Shown here piece after piece: positions 19,533 through 28,777 of a stretch of 64,000 nucleotides of DNA. The notes under the pieces were generated by a model. It saw only the letters and a list, made by a program, of their open reading frames with translations, was not told the origin of the DNA and ran no database searches. The stretch is from Streptomyces sp. SAI-127 (GTDB taxonomy: Bacteria; Actinomycetota; Actinomycetes; Streptomycetales; Streptomycetaceae). Position numbers and translations under genes: made by a program. The DNA is taken from assembly GCF_029894425.1 (NCBI RefSeq), contig NZ_JARXYJ010000001.1, positions 4,712,001-4,776,000 on the forward strand, read 5' to 3'. Within the stretch, counting starts at the first letter, position 1; the number at the start of each line of letters is the position of its first letter.

Positions 19533-20648
19533 CCCCAGGATCGCCACCATGTCCGCGACCAGCGTGCCCGGCAACAGCTCCACCAGGGCCTGGATGTTGT
19601 TGTATGAGGCCGAGCGCAGCTTCAGCCGGTACGGAGTCTTCTCGCCCTTGCTGACGAGGTAGTAGCCGTTGATGCCGAGCGGGTTCTCGGTCCACGCGTA
19701 CGTGTGCCCCTCGGGCGCCTTCAGGACCTTGGGGAGCCGCTGGTTGATCGGTCCGGGCGGCAGCTCGGCGAGCCGGTCCAGGCAGGCGTCGGCGAGGTCG
19801 AGGGCGTTGTGGGTCTGCTCCAGCAGGACCTCGAAGCGGGCGAGGCAGTCGCCCTCCTCGCGCGTGACCACCTTCAGCGTGTCCTGGAGCTCTCCGTAGC
19901 CGAGGTACGGCTCGTCGCGGCGCAGGTCGAAGTCGACACCCGAGGCACGCGCGATGGGCCCGCTGACGCCGTACGCGTGGACGGCCTCAGGCGCGAGGAC
20001 GCCCACGTCCCGGGTGCGACCCCGGAAGATCTCGTTGCCGAGCACCAGGTCGTCGAAGCGGTCCATGCGCGACCGCACGGCGGAGACGGCGGCACGCGCG
20101 CGCGTGGACCAGCCGGCCGGCAGGTCCTCCTTGAGGCCGCCGACGCGGTTGAACATGTAGTGCATCCGGCCGCCGGAGACCTCCTCCATGACGTTCTGGA
20201 GGACCTCCCGCTCCCGGAACGCGTAGAAGACCGGGGTGATGCCGCCGAGCTCCAGCGGATACGAGCCCAGGAACATCAGGTGGTTCAGCACCCGGTTGAG
20301 CTCGGCGAGCAGCGTGCGCGTCCACACCGCGCGCGTGGGGACCTCCATGCCGAGCATCCGCTCCACGGCGAGGACCACGCCCAGCTCGTTGGAGAAGGCC
20401 GACAGCCAGTCGTGGCGGTTGGCGAGCATGATGATCTGGCGGTAGTCGCGCGCCTCGAAGAGCTTCTCCGCACCGCGGTGCATATAGCCGATCACCGGCT
20501 CCGCGCTCATGATGCGCTCGCCGTCCAGGACGAGCCTCAGGCGCAGCACACCATGGGTGGACGGGTGCTGCGGTCCGATGTTGAGCACCATGTCGGTGCT
20601 CTCCGCGGCGCCGCCGATGCCGACCGTGGTCTCCGTCGTAGGAGTCAT
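19497..20648 (-). CDS. Stand-alone NADH dehydrogenase subunit D paralogue (NuoD2)
   Basis: A 383-residue NuoD/49-kDa-type protein. Hallmarks are [71 protein letters not shown] and the C-terminal [20 protein letters not shown] type ending ([19 protein letters not shown]). Quinone-site residues of the family, such as the HPSTHG histidine, are present. It is shorter at the N-terminus than operon-encoded Streptomyces NuoD (about 440 residues), and no other nuo gene is nearby. ATG at 20648 has GGAGAG upstream. It could replace NuoD in an alternative complex I or serve another membrane complex; the sequence does not decide this. Confidence 0.88.
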   Translation of the reverse strand: MTPTTETTVGIGGAAESTDMVLNIGPQHPSTHGVLRLRLVLDGERIMSAEPVIGYMHRGAEKLFEARDYRQIIMLANRHDWLSAFSNELGVVLAVERMLGMEVPTRAVWTRTLLAELNRVLNHLMFLGSYPLELGGITPVFYAFREREVLQNVMEEVSGGRMHYMFNRVGGLKEDLPAGWSTRARAAVSAVRSRMDRFDDLVLGNEIFRGRTRDVGVLAPEAVHAYGVSGPIARASGVDFDLRRDEPYLGYGELQDTLKVVTREEGDCLARFEVLLEQTHNALDLADACLDRLAELPPGPINQRLPKVLKAPEGHTYAWTENPLGINGYYLVSKGEKTPYRLKLRSASYNNIQALVELLPGTLVADMVAILGSLFFVVGDIDK

Positions 20649-20679
20649 GGACACAGTCTCTCCTACGTACGCTGGCCCC

Positions 20680-21183
20680 ATGGAGACGGGGAGCGGGCAG
20701 AACACCGAGGTCGCCGACGACGAACCGGTGTGGATCGGGCTGCCGCCGGGGCTGCTGCGGATGCGCCGGCTGTTGCTGGTGGTGTGGCTGGGACTGCTCG
20801 CCGTGGCCCTGGGGCTGCTGCTCGGGCTGCTGTGCGGGCCGGTATGGGCGGCCTTCGCGCTGCTGCCGCTCGCCCTCATCGGCTGGGGCTGGGTGATGAT
20901 CGGCCGCAACTGGCGCTCCTGGCGCTATGCCGAGCGCTCCGACGACCTGCTGATCAGCCGGGGCGTGCTGTGGCGTGAGGAGACCGTCGTGCCGTACGGC
21001 CGCATGCAGCTGGTCGAGGTCACCTCCGGGCCCGTGGAGCGGCACTTCGGGCTGGCCAGCGTCCAGCTGCACACGGCGGCCGCGGCGACCGACGCGACCA
21101 TCCCCGGCCTCGACCCGGCCGAGGCCGAGCGGCTGCGCGACCGGCTCACCGAACTCGGCGAGGCCCGATCGGCGGGCCTGTGA
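20680..21183 (+). CDS. PH-domain (bPH2, YdbS-type) membrane protein
   Basis: A 167-residue protein with two adjacent transmembrane helices (about residues 25-70, from [20 protein letters not shown] on). A bacterial PH domain follows ([32 protein letters not shown], split by residue limits here only in description, then [22 protein letters not shown]). It overlaps the next PH-domain gene by four bases, as in the ydbS-ydbT pairs of Bacillus. There is no Shine-Dalgarno in the 31-base gap to the divergent nuoD2; TACGCT at 20667-20672 ends seven bases before the ATG and could drive a leaderless transcript. Confidence 0.82.
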   Translation: METGSGQNTEVADDEPVWIGLPPGLLRMRRLLLVVWLGLLAVALGLLLGLLCGPVWAAFALLPLALIGWGWVMIGRNWRSWRYAERSDDLLISRGVLWREETVVPYGRMQLVEVTSGPVERHFGLASVQLHTAAAATDATIPGLDPAEAERLRDRLTELGEARSAGL

Positions 21184-22523
21184 CGGCGCCGGGCGTCGAC
21201 GACGCCGTGGAGGACAAGCCGGAGAAGGAACCCGTCACCGAGCGGCGGCTGCATCCCATAACGCCCCTCAGGCGGGCGTGGGCGCCGGTCGCCGTCGTCA
21301 TCGGGTGGGCCGTGCACGACCCCGACCAGACGCAGCGCCAGCTGACCCGGCTGACGACCACCACGCTGCTGATCGCGCTCGCCGTCATCGTCCCGGCCGC
21401 CGCCCTGTACGGCTTTCTCACCTGGTGGTTCACCCACTTCGCGGTGACCGACACGGAACTGCGCATCCGGACCGGTCTGCTGTTCCGGCGTACCGCGCAC
21501 ATCCGGCTCGAGCGGATCCAGGCGATCGACGTCACCCAGCCGCTCCTCGCGCGCGTGGCGGGCGTCGCGAAGCTCAGGCTCGACGTCGTGGGCACCGACA
21601 AGAAGGACGAACTGGCCTTCCTCGGGGAGCGCGAGGCGCGGGCGCTGCGCGCGGAACTCCTCGCGCGCGCCGCCGGGTTCGCCCCCGAGACGGCGCACGA
21701 GGTGGGCGAGGCACCGGCGCGCGAGCTGCTGCACACGCCTCCGCGCGATCTCGCGCTCTCCCTCGTGCTGACGGGCGCCACCTGGGGCAGCCTGGTCGCC
21801 GCCCTCGTCGTACCGCCGCTGCTGTGGATGGCCACCCACAGCGTCTGGACGGTACTCGCGACCGCCCTGCCGCTGCTCGGCGCGGCGGGGGCGAGCAGCG
21901 TGGGGCGGTTCGTCACCGAGTACGACTGGACGGTCGGCGAGTCCCCGGACGGGCTGCGCATCGACCACGGGCTCCTGGACCGCAGCCACGAGACGGTGCC
22001 ACCGGGGCGGGTGCAGACCGTACGGATCGTGGAGCCGCTGCTGTGGCGGCGGCGCGGCTGGGTTCGGGTCGAGCTGGACGTGGCCGGTTCGTCCAACTCC
22101 GTGCTGGTGCCGGTCGCTCCCCGCGAGGTCGCCGAGGCGGTCGTCGCGCGCGTGCTGCCCGGCGTGACCGTGCCGCCGCTCTCGGCGCTGTCGCGGCCCC
22201 CGCGGCGGGCCGGCCGGTGCGTGCCCCTGTGGTGGCGCGGCTACGGACTCGCCGTCACCGACGCGGTGTTCGCGGCGCGGCAGGGGCTGCTGCGGCGCAG
22301 CCTGGCACTCGTCCCGCACGCGAAGGTCCAGAGCGTACGGCTCGCGCAAGGGCCCTGGGAGCGGCTGTGGCGGGTCGCCGACGTCCATGTGGACACGGGA
22401 GCGAACAAGACCGTCACGGCCCGCCTGAGGGACGCCCAGGAGGCCGCGGAGCTGCTCAAGGCGCAGGCGGAGAGGTCGCGGACGGGACGGAAAGGGGCAC
22501 GGCCCGACCGCTGGATGGTCTGA
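21180..22523 (+). CDS. PH-domain (YdbT-type) membrane protein
   Basis: A 447-residue protein with three bPH2 modules, each beginning with a membrane-helix pair. Repeated cores are TELRIRTGLLFRRTAHIRLERIQ, then a middle copy near DGLRIDHGLLDRSHETVPPGRVQ and a third near FAARQGLLRRSLALVPHAKVQS. The first core is quoted in part only as its key segment RTAHIRLERIQAIDVTQPLL. The GTG overlaps the stop of the upstream gene. In Bacillus the ydbST products protect against certain antimicrobial proteins; the Streptomyces role is unknown. Confidence 0.82.
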   Translation: MTAPGVDDAVEDKPEKEPVTERRLHPITPLRRAWAPVAVVIGWAVHDPDQTQRQLTRLTTTTLLIALAVIVPAAALYGFLTWWFTHFAVTDTELRIRTGLLFRRTAHIRLERIQAIDVTQPLLARVAGVAKLRLDVVGTDKKDELAFLGEREARALRAELLARAAGFAPETAHEVGEAPARELLHTPPRDLALSLVLTGATWGSLVAALVVPPLLWMATHSVWTVLATALPLLGAAGASSVGRFVTEYDWTVGESPDGLRIDHGLLDRSHETVPPGRVQTVRIVEPLLWRRRGWVRVELDVAGSSNSVLVPVAPREVAEAVVARVLPGVTVPPLSALSRPPRRAGRCVPLWWRGYGLAVTDAVFAARQGLLRRSLALVPHAKVQSVRLAQGPWERLWRVADVHVDTGANKTVTARLRDAQEAAELLKAQAERSRTGRKGARPDRWMV

Positions 22524-22533
22524 CCGTGCCCCT
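22493..22533. terminator. Hairpin at the end of the PH-domain genes
   Basis: Ten-base perfect arms (AGGGGCACGG and CCGTGCCCCT) surround 21 bases. The hairpin overlaps the last codons of the YdbT-type gene and lies 20 bases from the stop of the converging coiled-coil gene, so it can terminate both. Confidence 0.5.
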
Positions 22534-22553
22534 GGTGAGCGCCTGTGCGTCCG

Positions 22554-23894
22554 TCAGGAGACCGCGCTGCGCAGTCCCTTCAGGTCGATCTGTTCCGTCT
22601 CGTCGTGGGCCGTCAGGTCGATGACCTGGCCGACGCCCCGCGACTCCTCGTCGGCCGGCTTGAACTCCGACTCCGCCTCGGCCTTGTGCAGGGCGAGGGC
22701 CTCCTGACCGACGACGTCGGCGAGATCCTCGTTCTGCACGGCCTCCAGGGCGTCCTGCGAGGTACCCGCCTTCGTGCCGAAGAAGTCGAACCCGCCCTCG
22801 ATCCGGGGGCGCCGCGCGGGAGCCGCGGGCACGACCGCGACCGCGGTCGGTGCGATGAAGTGCCCGGCGGGCTGCTGCTGCGGCTGGACGGCTCTGCCCG
22901 TGGTGGTGGCGGCCGCGCGCTCATGCCCGTCGGCCGCCTCGGGCTTCCCCCGCGCCTCGTCCTCCTGCGCGGCCTCCGCCTCGGTGCCGACGGCGTCCGC
23001 CGCGCCGGAAGCCGCGTTCACCGGCTGCCCGTTGGAGTCGGCCTTGACCTTGGGATCGGCCTTGGAATCGGCCTTGGGATCGCTCTTCGCGGCAGCCTTG
23101 GGCTCAGCCTTGGCCTTGGCCTTGGTCCCGGGCTTGGCCTCCGGCTCGGTCTTCGGCTCGGTCTTCGTCGTGGTGGCCCCGTCGCCGTCCTCGTCGAGCC
23201 GCTTGAGCGCCGCGTTCGCCCGCAGGAACAGCCGGGACCCCTCCGGGGAGAAGATCGCGGGCCGTTCCGGAGTCTCCTCCGTGGCCTCCGTGGCCTCCGA
23301 AGTCCCCGCAGTCTCCGAGGCCGTCTCCGCCGTCCCGGAGATCTCGGTCTCCGCCTCGACCGCGGCCTCGGGCCCGTCCTCGGCAGCCAACGCCACGGCC
23401 TCCGCGTCGGCCTGCGCCGCCGGGAGCGCACGCGCCGGGGCGGCCTCTATCTCCAGCAGCCGACGGCCCTCCAGGGCGGTCGCCCGCTCGGTCTCCGCCG
23501 TGGCGTACCGCCGCAGCAGTGCCGCGTGTTCGTTGCGCAGCCCCGCCAGCTCCGCGCGCTTCGCCCGCAGCCGCTGCTCCAGCTTCACGCGCAGCTCGCG
23601 CGACTCCTCGAGATCGGTCTCGAGTTCGGCGACCCGCTCCTCGTGCCGCCACTCGTCGCCGGCACGCGCGCGCGTGAGATCCGCGACCTGCTTGCCCGCC
23701 TGCGCGTCCCAACGGCGCATGACGGCAGCCCCCACGACCGCGACCGCCGCGGCGACCGCGGCTATCACGCGCAGCACGGCCTCTTGCGAGAACACCCAGG
23801 GGCCGAAGGCACAGACGAGGGAGACGCCAGCGATCGCCGACGGAGGCAGCAGCCTGTGCAAGGGCGGGGAATGGCGGTGACGTCCACGTGGCAT
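22554..23894 (-). CDS. Membrane-anchored coiled-coil protein with low-complexity region, unknown function
   Basis: A 446-residue protein. Two hydrophobic segments near residues 18-60 (SAIAGVSLVCAFGPWVFS and LRVIAAVAAAVAVVGAAVM) anchor it. A long coiled coil follows (about residues 70-145, glutamate/arginine/leucine-rich), then an acidic alanine/glutamate/threonine region. A lysine-aspartate-proline tract comes next, with repeated KADPK and KADSK units (about residues 250-300). The C-terminal 110 residues are more ordered (GGFDFFGTKAGTSQDALEAV). ATG at 23894 was chosen because the protein begins with a basic segment before the first helix. It resembles Streptomyces conserved proteins of unknown role, possibly structural at the membrane. 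Confidence 0.72.
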   Translation of the reverse strand: MPRGRHRHSPPLHRLLPPSAIAGVSLVCAFGPWVFSQEAVLRVIAAVAAAVAVVGAAVMRRWDAQAGKQVADLTRARAGDEWRHEERVAELETDLEESRELRVKLEQRLRAKRAELAGLRNEHAALLRRYATAETERATALEGRRLLEIEAAPARALPAAQADAEAVALAAEDGPEAAVEAETEISGTAETASETAGTSEATEATEETPERPAIFSPEGSRLFLRANAALKRLDEDGDGATTTKTEPKTEPEAKPGTKAKAKAEPKAAAKSDPKADSKADPKVKADSNGQPVNAASGAADAVGTEAEAAQEDEARGKPEAADGHERAAATTTGRAVQPQQQPAGHFIAPTAVAVVPAAPARRPRIEGGFDFFGTKAGTSQDALEAVQNEDLADVVGQEALALHKAEAESEFKPADEESRGVGQVIDLTAHDETEQIDLKGLRSAVS

Positions 23895-24015
23895 GGCCAG
23901 AAACTTACCGCGCGTAGGCGAATCGTGGTGCCCCGCCCCGTAAAAACACAGCCACCCCGTTGCCTTCACACGACATCAGGAATCGGAACGGCGCCGAATT
24001 CGGCGTATTGATCAC

Positions 24016-25143
24016 TCATCGATCACTCAGCCGCTCGCTGACCCACTGCAAGGTCGCCGGGATCTCCCGTCGCCAGGTGTTGAAGTTGTGCCCGCCGCTT
24101 TCCAGGATGATCGACGAGATCCGGGTCGTTTCCGTGGCCTTCACCCGCTCTATGAACTTCAACGTGTCCTTGTAGTTCGCCTCGCCCACCTTGCTGCTGC
24201 TGACGAGCAGTGAGGTGTCGGGCGCGGGCAGGTGTTTGAGGCACCACCACAGGTTCGCGCGGTCGCGCAGCGCCTTGTCACCCTGGAAGAGATCGCCCGT
24301 GGTGGGGTCGACGGGAGCGTTGTAGTACGGGGAGAGACCCGCCCCCGCGGCGTACACCTTGGGATGGTGCATGGCGAGCTTCAGCGCGCAGTAGCCGCCC
24401 GTGGAGTCGCCGATGATCCCCCAGCTCCCCGGTTCCCTGCCCACCCGGTAGTGCGCGGTCACCGCTTCCGGAAGGTCCTTCGCGAAGAACGACTCGGTCT
24501 GCGGACCATCCGGAACGTCCGCGCACTCGGTGTCCCGCGGCGGTGCCACCGTCGGACGCAGCATCACCAGGATCATCGGCCGCATACGGCCGTCCTTGGT
24601 CAGTTGAAGAGCGGTGCGCGGATAGTGGAGTTTGTCCACCAGAGCCCGCGCGGTGCCCGGATAACCGGTGAGCACGACGGCCGCGGGGAAGGTGCGCGCG
24701 CGATAGCGCTCCTGGAAATACTCCGGCGGCAGATAGACGTACGCGGGGCTGGCGATGTGTGACGTGGGACCGACGATGTCGACCTTCTGGACCTGCCCGA
24801 CCGATGACGGCCGAAAGCCGCCCCTGCCCGGCACGTCCCCGATCTCGGTCACCCTCAGGGGACCGCGCGAACGGTCGCCGGGGGTGTGGTCGACCACCAC
24901 GCCCTGGTCGGTCTCCCGGCCGAACAGGTCGGCCCAGGAGGCGTAGAACCCGAAGGTCTGGTTGGCAAGGAGCCCCACCGACACGAAGAGCGAGAGCTGC
25001 GTCGCGAGCAGCAGCCCGATACGGCCGCCGACTTGCCGCCAGCCACGCCGCGCCAGACGCGGCCAGAGCCACACCGTGCCGGCGAACAGCGCCACGGCGG
25101 AAAGGACCGCCAGCACCAGCGTGTTGTTGCTCGTGAGACCCAT
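24016..25143 (-). CDS. Membrane-tethered alpha/beta-hydrolase esterase (esterase D / antigen 85-like)
   Basis: A 375-residue protein. Two transmembrane helices at about residues 8-28 and 42-62 anchor an extracytoplasmic esterase domain of the putative-esterase family (PF00756). The nucleophile elbow is GDSTGG (Ser247) and the catalytic histidine lies in GGHNFNTW near residue 351. YVYLPPEYF starts the catalytic fold. It is divergent from, and directly next to, an aminoacyl-phosphatidylglycerol synthase gene. In some Gram-positives a lipid esterase removes the amino acid from such lipids, so that role is plausible here. No acyl-transfer substrate can be read from the sequence. Confidence 0.82.
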   Translation of the reverse strand: MGLTSNNTLVLAVLSAVALFAGTVWLWPRLARRGWRQVGGRIGLLLATQLSLFVSVGLLANQTFGFYASWADLFGRETDQGVVVDHTPGDRSRGPLRVTEIGDVPGRGGFRPSSVGQVQKVDIVGPTSHIASPAYVYLPPEYFQERYRARTFPAAVVLTGYPGTARALVDKLHYPRTALQLTKDGRMRPMILVMLRPTVAPPRDTECADVPDGPQTESFFAKDLPEAVTAHYRVGREPGSWGIIGDSTGGYCALKLAMHHPKVYAAGAGLSPYYNAPVDPTTGDLFQGDKALRDRANLWWCLKHLPAPDTSLLVSSSKVGEANYKDTLKFIERVKATETTRISSIILESGGHNFNTWRREIPATLQWVSERLSDR

Positions 25144-25293
25144 TGCTTGCTTTCGCTTTCCTCGGCCTTTGAAACGGCTTTGAGGAGATGAGTGAACCTC
25201 TCCTCACGAGACACCGTCCTAGAGGGCGCAATGTCGCCGGATGCCCGAATCTGGGCTCCGGATCCAGAGTCACTCGCAGAACCATGGGATGCG

Positions 25294-27129
25294 ATGTCTG
25301 TCAGGACAGATGAGGAAATGTCGGGCGGGGTTCCGATCCGATCAACACGGCTGCGGCGTGCACTGCACGGACCGCGCCCCGAGGCCGTCCCCGTCCTCGT
25401 CGCCAGAGCCTGCGCCCTAGTAGGTCTTCTGGACATCGCCGCCGGCGTCTTTCCGCGCTTCCGGCACAGTCGTATGCACACCATGGCCGAGGTACTGCCC
25501 GGCGCGCTCGGCCCGTTCGCGGCCGCGCTCTCGCTCAGCACCGGCGTGCTGTTGCTGCTGCTCGCCCACGGCCTCAGGCGCCGCAAGCGCCGGGCCTGGC
25601 GGGCGGCCGTGGCACTGCTGCCGGCGGGCGCGCTCGCGCAGTTCACGTACCGCCACTCACTCGTAGGGGCGGCCATCTCGCTCGCCCTGCTCGCTCCGCT
25701 GCTGCGCCACCGCGACCAGTTCAGGGCGCTGCCCGACCCGCGCAGCCGCTGGCGCGCGCTGGCCAACTTCGTGCTCATGGGCGCCGGTTCACTCGCGCTC
25801 GGGCTGATCATCGTCAGCGCACACCCGAACCGCATGGTCGGAAACCCGAGCCTGGCCGACCGCATCACGCACGTCCTGTACGGCCTCTTCGGCTTCGAGG
25901 GCCCCGTCGACTACCAGGGCGACACCTCCTGGACCGTCGGCGCCTCCCTGGGCGCCCTGGGCCTGCTCACGGCGATCACCACGATCTACCTCGCCTTCCG
26001 CCCCGAGCACCCGGCCGCCCGGCTCACGGAGGAGGACGAGAGCCGCCTGCGGGCCCTGCTGGCCAAGCACGGCGGCCGTGACTCCCTCGGTCACTTCGCG
26101 CTGCGCCGCGACAAGGCCGTCGTCTTCTCCCCCAGCGGCAAGGCGGCCGTGACCTACCGCGTCGTCTCCGGCGTGATGCTCGCCAGCGGCGACCCGATCG
26201 GCGACGTCGAGGCCTGGCCGGGCGCGATCGAGCGCTTCATGGACGAGGCCCAGGCGCACTCCTGGACACCCGCCGTCATGGGCTGTTCGGAGACCGGCGG
26301 CGAGGTGTGGACCCGCGAGACCGGCCTGGACGCCCTCGAGCTGGGCGACGAGGCGGTGGTGGACGTCGCGGATTTCTCGCTCGCCGGCCGCGCGATGCGC
26401 AATGTCCGCCAGATGGTCAAGCGCATCGAGCGGGCCGGTTACGAGACCCGGGTGCGGCGCGTCCGTGACCTCGGGGAGAGCGAGCTGGAGCGCGTGAGGC
26501 AGGCCGCCGACGACTGGCGCGGTACGGACACCGAGCGCGGCTTCTCGATGGCCCTGGGCCGCATCGGCGACCTGGCCGACGGCGACTGCCTCATCGCGAC
26601 CGCCCACAAGGCCGACGACCAGCCCGGCCCCTACGGCGATCTCAAGGCGATCCTGCACTTCGTTCCGTGGGGCACGGACGGCGTCTCCCTGGACCTGATG
26701 CGGCGGGACCGCTCGGCGGACCCCGGCATGAACGAACTGCTGATCGTGGCCGCCCTCCAGGCCGCCCCGAAACTCGACATCACACGCGTGTCGCTCAACT
26801 TCGCGATGTTCCGCGCGGCGCTCGCGCGCGGCGAGAAGATCGGCGCGGGTCCGGTGCTGCGCGCCTGGCGGGGCCTGCTGGTCTTCCTGTCCCGCTGGTT
26901 CCAGATCGAGTCCCTGTACAAGTTCAACGCCAAGTTCCAGCCCCGCTGGGAACCCCGGTTCGTCGTCTACCGGGCCTCCGGCGACCTTCCGCGGATCGGC
27001 TTCGCCGCCATGCAGGCGGAGGGCTTCGTCAACCTCGCCCTTCCGTTGCCGCGCTTCCTGCGCCGCCGCTCGCACACCGCACGCGCGTGTGCCCACGCGA
27101 TCGCGGAGCGGGACGTCAGAGCGGCCTGA
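25294..27129 (+). CDS. MprF/LysX-like aminoacyl-phosphatidylglycerol synthase
   Basis: About 611 residues. The first 250 hold a run of hydrophobic helices (for example LVARACALVGLLDIAAGVF and LGALGLLTAITTIYLAF). A C-terminal DUF2156 (GNAT-like) domain follows from about residue 265 (DKAVVFSPSGKAAVTYRVV, GMNELLIVAALQ, RVSLNFAMFRAALARG, WFQIESLYKFNAKFQPRW). These are typical of enzymes that move lysine or another amino acid from tRNA to phosphatidylglycerol, lowering surface negative charge and raising resistance to cationic peptides. The start is uncertain: GTG 25192 has GAGGAG, but codons up to about 25345 lack the G/C-ending bias of the rest, so I favour ATG 25294 or 25318. A fused lysyl-tRNA synthetase is absent. 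Confidence 0.82.
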   Translation: MSVRTDEEMSGGVPIRSTRLRRALHGPRPEAVPVLVARACALVGLLDIAAGVFPRFRHSRMHTMAEVLPGALGPFAAALSLSTGVLLLLLAHGLRRRKRRAWRAAVALLPAGALAQFTYRHSLVGAAISLALLAPLLRHRDQFRALPDPRSRWRALANFVLMGAGSLALGLIIVSAHPNRMVGNPSLADRITHVLYGLFGFEGPVDYQGDTSWTVGASLGALGLLTAITTIYLAFRPEHPAARLTEEDESRLRALLAKHGGRDSLGHFALRRDKAVVFSPSGKAAVTYRVVSGVMLASGDPIGDVEAWPGAIERFMDEAQAHSWTPAVMGCSETGGEVWTRETGLDALELGDEAVVDVADFSLAGRAMRNVRQMVKRIERAGYETRVRRVRDLGESELERVRQAADDWRGTDTERGFSMALGRIGDLADGDCLIATAHKADDQPGPYGDLKAILHFVPWGTDGVSLDLMRRDRSADPGMNELLIVAALQAAPKLDITRVSLNFAMFRAALARGEKIGAGPVLRAWRGLLVFLSRWFQIESLYKFNAKFQPRWEPRFVVYRASGDLPRIGFAAMQAEGFVNLALPLPRFLRRRSHTARACAHAIAERDVRAA

Positions 27130-27179
27130 GCCACACGGCGCGCGGTCCCGGCGCCCCACGCTGGGCCTAGGCTGAACGC

Positions 27180-28040
27180 ATGAGCAAGCAGAGCGGACGC
27201 GGGCGCGTCGCCGGTCTTCCGGAATGGGACCGCTGCGCGGTCATGGGAGTCGTGAACGTCACCCCCGACTCCTTCTCCGACGGCGGCCGCTGGTTCGACA
27301 CGACGGCCGCCGTCAAGCACGGCCTCGCCCTCGTCGAGGAGGGCGCCGACCTCGTCGACGTCGGCGGCGAGTCCACCCGCCCCGGAGCCACCCGGGTGGA
27401 CGAGGACGAGGAGCTCCGGCGCGTCATCCCCGTCGTCCGCGGCCTCGCCTCCGAAGGCGTCACCGTCTCGGTCGACACCATGCGCGCCTCCGTCGCCGAA
27501 CAGGCCCTCGCCGCCGGCGCTGCCCTCGTCAACGACGTCAGCGGCGGCCTCGCCGACCCCGCGATGATCCCGGTCGTCGCCGACGCGGGCGCCCCCTTCG
27601 TCGTCATGCACTGGCGCGGCTTCCTGGAGGGCGGCAACGTCAAGGGCGTCTACGCCGACGTCGTCGCCGAGGTCGTCGCCGAGCTCCACGCGCGTGTGGA
27701 GGCCGTCCTCGCCGGCGGCATCTCCCCCGACCGTGTCGTCGTCGACCCGGGCCTCGGCTTCTCCAAGGACGCCGAGCACGACCTGGTCCTCCTCTCCCAC
27801 CTCGACCGCCTCCTCGGCCTCGGCCACCCCCTCCTCGTCGCCGCCTCCCGCAAGCGGTTCCTCGGCCGTGTCCTGGCCGGTCCGGAAGGCGCCCCGCCGC
27901 CCGCGCGCGAGCGCGACGCCGCCACGGCCGCCGTCTCCGCCCTCGCGGCGCACGCCGGCGCGTGGGCGGTGCGCGTGCACGAGGTGCGCGCCACGGCGGA
28001 CGCGGTACGGGTCGCCCGCGCCGTGGAAGGAGCCCGGTGA
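27180..28040 (+). CDS. folP: Dihydropteroate synthase
   Basis: FolP condenses p-aminobenzoate with dihydropterin pyrophosphate to dihydropteroate and is the sulfonamide target. The 286-residue barrel shows MGVVNVTPDSFSDGG near the N-terminus, DVGGESTRPGA, VSVDTMRASVAEQAL, LVNDVSGGL, and the conserved SRKRFLGRVL region. It starts the folP-NTF2-folB-folK run, overlapping the NTF2-like gene by four bases. Confidence 0.96.
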   Translation: MSKQSGRGRVAGLPEWDRCAVMGVVNVTPDSFSDGGRWFDTTAAVKHGLALVEEGADLVDVGGESTRPGATRVDEDEELRRVIPVVRGLASEGVTVSVDTMRASVAEQALAAGAALVNDVSGGLADPAMIPVVADAGAPFVVMHWRGFLEGGNVKGVYADVVAEVVAELHARVEAVLAGGISPDRVVVDPGLGFSKDAEHDLVLLSHLDRLLGLGHPLLVAASRKRFLGRVLAGPEGAPPPARERDAATAAVSALAAHAGAWAVRVHEVRATADAVRVARAVEGAR

Positions 28041-28540
28041 GCGCCCCCCACACCGACGTCGAACAGGTGGAAGCCGCCAACACCGCCTTCTACGAGGCGC
28101 TGGAGCGCGGTGACTTCGAGGAGCTGTCCTCGTTCTGGCTCACCCCTGCCGACCTGGGCGTCGACGAGGAGTACCACGACCCGGCCGACGTCGGCGTGGT
28201 CTCCTGCGTGCACCCCGGCTGGCCCGTGCTGACCGGTCGTGGCGAGGTCCTCAGGTCGTACGCACTGATCATGGCGAACACGGACTACATCCAGTTCTTC
28301 CTCACGGACGTGCACGTCTCCGTCACCGGCGACACCGCCCTGGTGACCTGCACCGAGAACATCCTCAGCGGCGGCCCGGCACCCGAGGGCGGCGAGGAGC
28401 TCGGACCGCTCGTCGGCCAGCTGGTGGTCGCCACGAACGTGTTCCGCCGCACTCCCGAGGGCTGGAAGATGTGGTCCCACCACGCCTCTCCGGTGCTGGC
28501 CGAGAACGACGAGGACGAGGACGGGGAAACCCCTTCCTGA
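28037..28540 (+). CDS. NTF2/SnoaL-like fold protein
   Basis: A 167-residue protein of the nuclear transport factor 2-like superfamily: EAANTAFYEALERGDFEELSS at the start and the beta-sheet part VHVSVTGDTALVTCTENIL and FRRTPEGWKMWSHHASPV. Such folds bind or convert small molecules or act as dimerisation modules. Its place inside the folate run, with a GTGA overlap to folP, suggests a helper function in the pathway, but no catalytic residues can be assigned with confidence. Confidence 0.85.
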   Translation: MSAPHTDVEQVEAANTAFYEALERGDFEELSSFWLTPADLGVDEEYHDPADVGVVSCVHPGWPVLTGRGEVLRSYALIMANTDYIQFFLTDVHVSVTGDTALVTCTENILSGGPAPEGGEELGPLVGQLVVATNVFRRTPEGWKMWSHHASPVLAENDEDEDGETPS

Positions 28541-28575
28541 ACCCGTCGGAACCAAGAAGTGGTTGGAATCACGAA

Positions 28576-28626
28576 CCCCTGGGTATGGGCGGCTACCAAC
28601 CCGTGAGCCGCCGGGTTCCCCAGGGG
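28576..28626 (+). other. Two-part stem-loop upstream of folB
   Basis: Outer arms CCCCTGG/CCAGGGG (28576-28582 and 28620-28626) enclose inner arms GGCGGCT/AGCCGCC (28588-28594 and 28606-28612) with an 11-base loop. It lies in the 237-base gap between the NTF2-like gene and folB. No U-run follows, so it may be a weak terminator, an mRNA-stabilising or attenuating structure, or nothing. Confidence 0.35.
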
Positions 28627-28777
28627 AAACACACGGTGAAGACTCCAGACCCCGGCACCGGCGCGCGCCCCCGTGGCCCTGCCTTGTCAGTGCTCGCAGG
28701 TAGATTCGTTCGAGGCCGGTGTACCGCCCGCACGCGGTACGGACCGGCCGTCACCGACGATTGCAGGAGTGATTCGC

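Noticed and set aside
25188..25313. Small reading frame of 41 codons starting at ATG 25188 before the aminoacyl-lipid synthase
   Set aside because: Its GGAG abuts the ATG with no spacing, the codon ends lack the local G/C bias, and the product is not recognisable as a leader peptide.
28541..28777. Folate (THF) riboswitch before folB
   Set aside because: Only a two-part stem-loop was found; the conserved THF-riboswitch sequence elements are not evident by eye and this class is not expected in Streptomyces.
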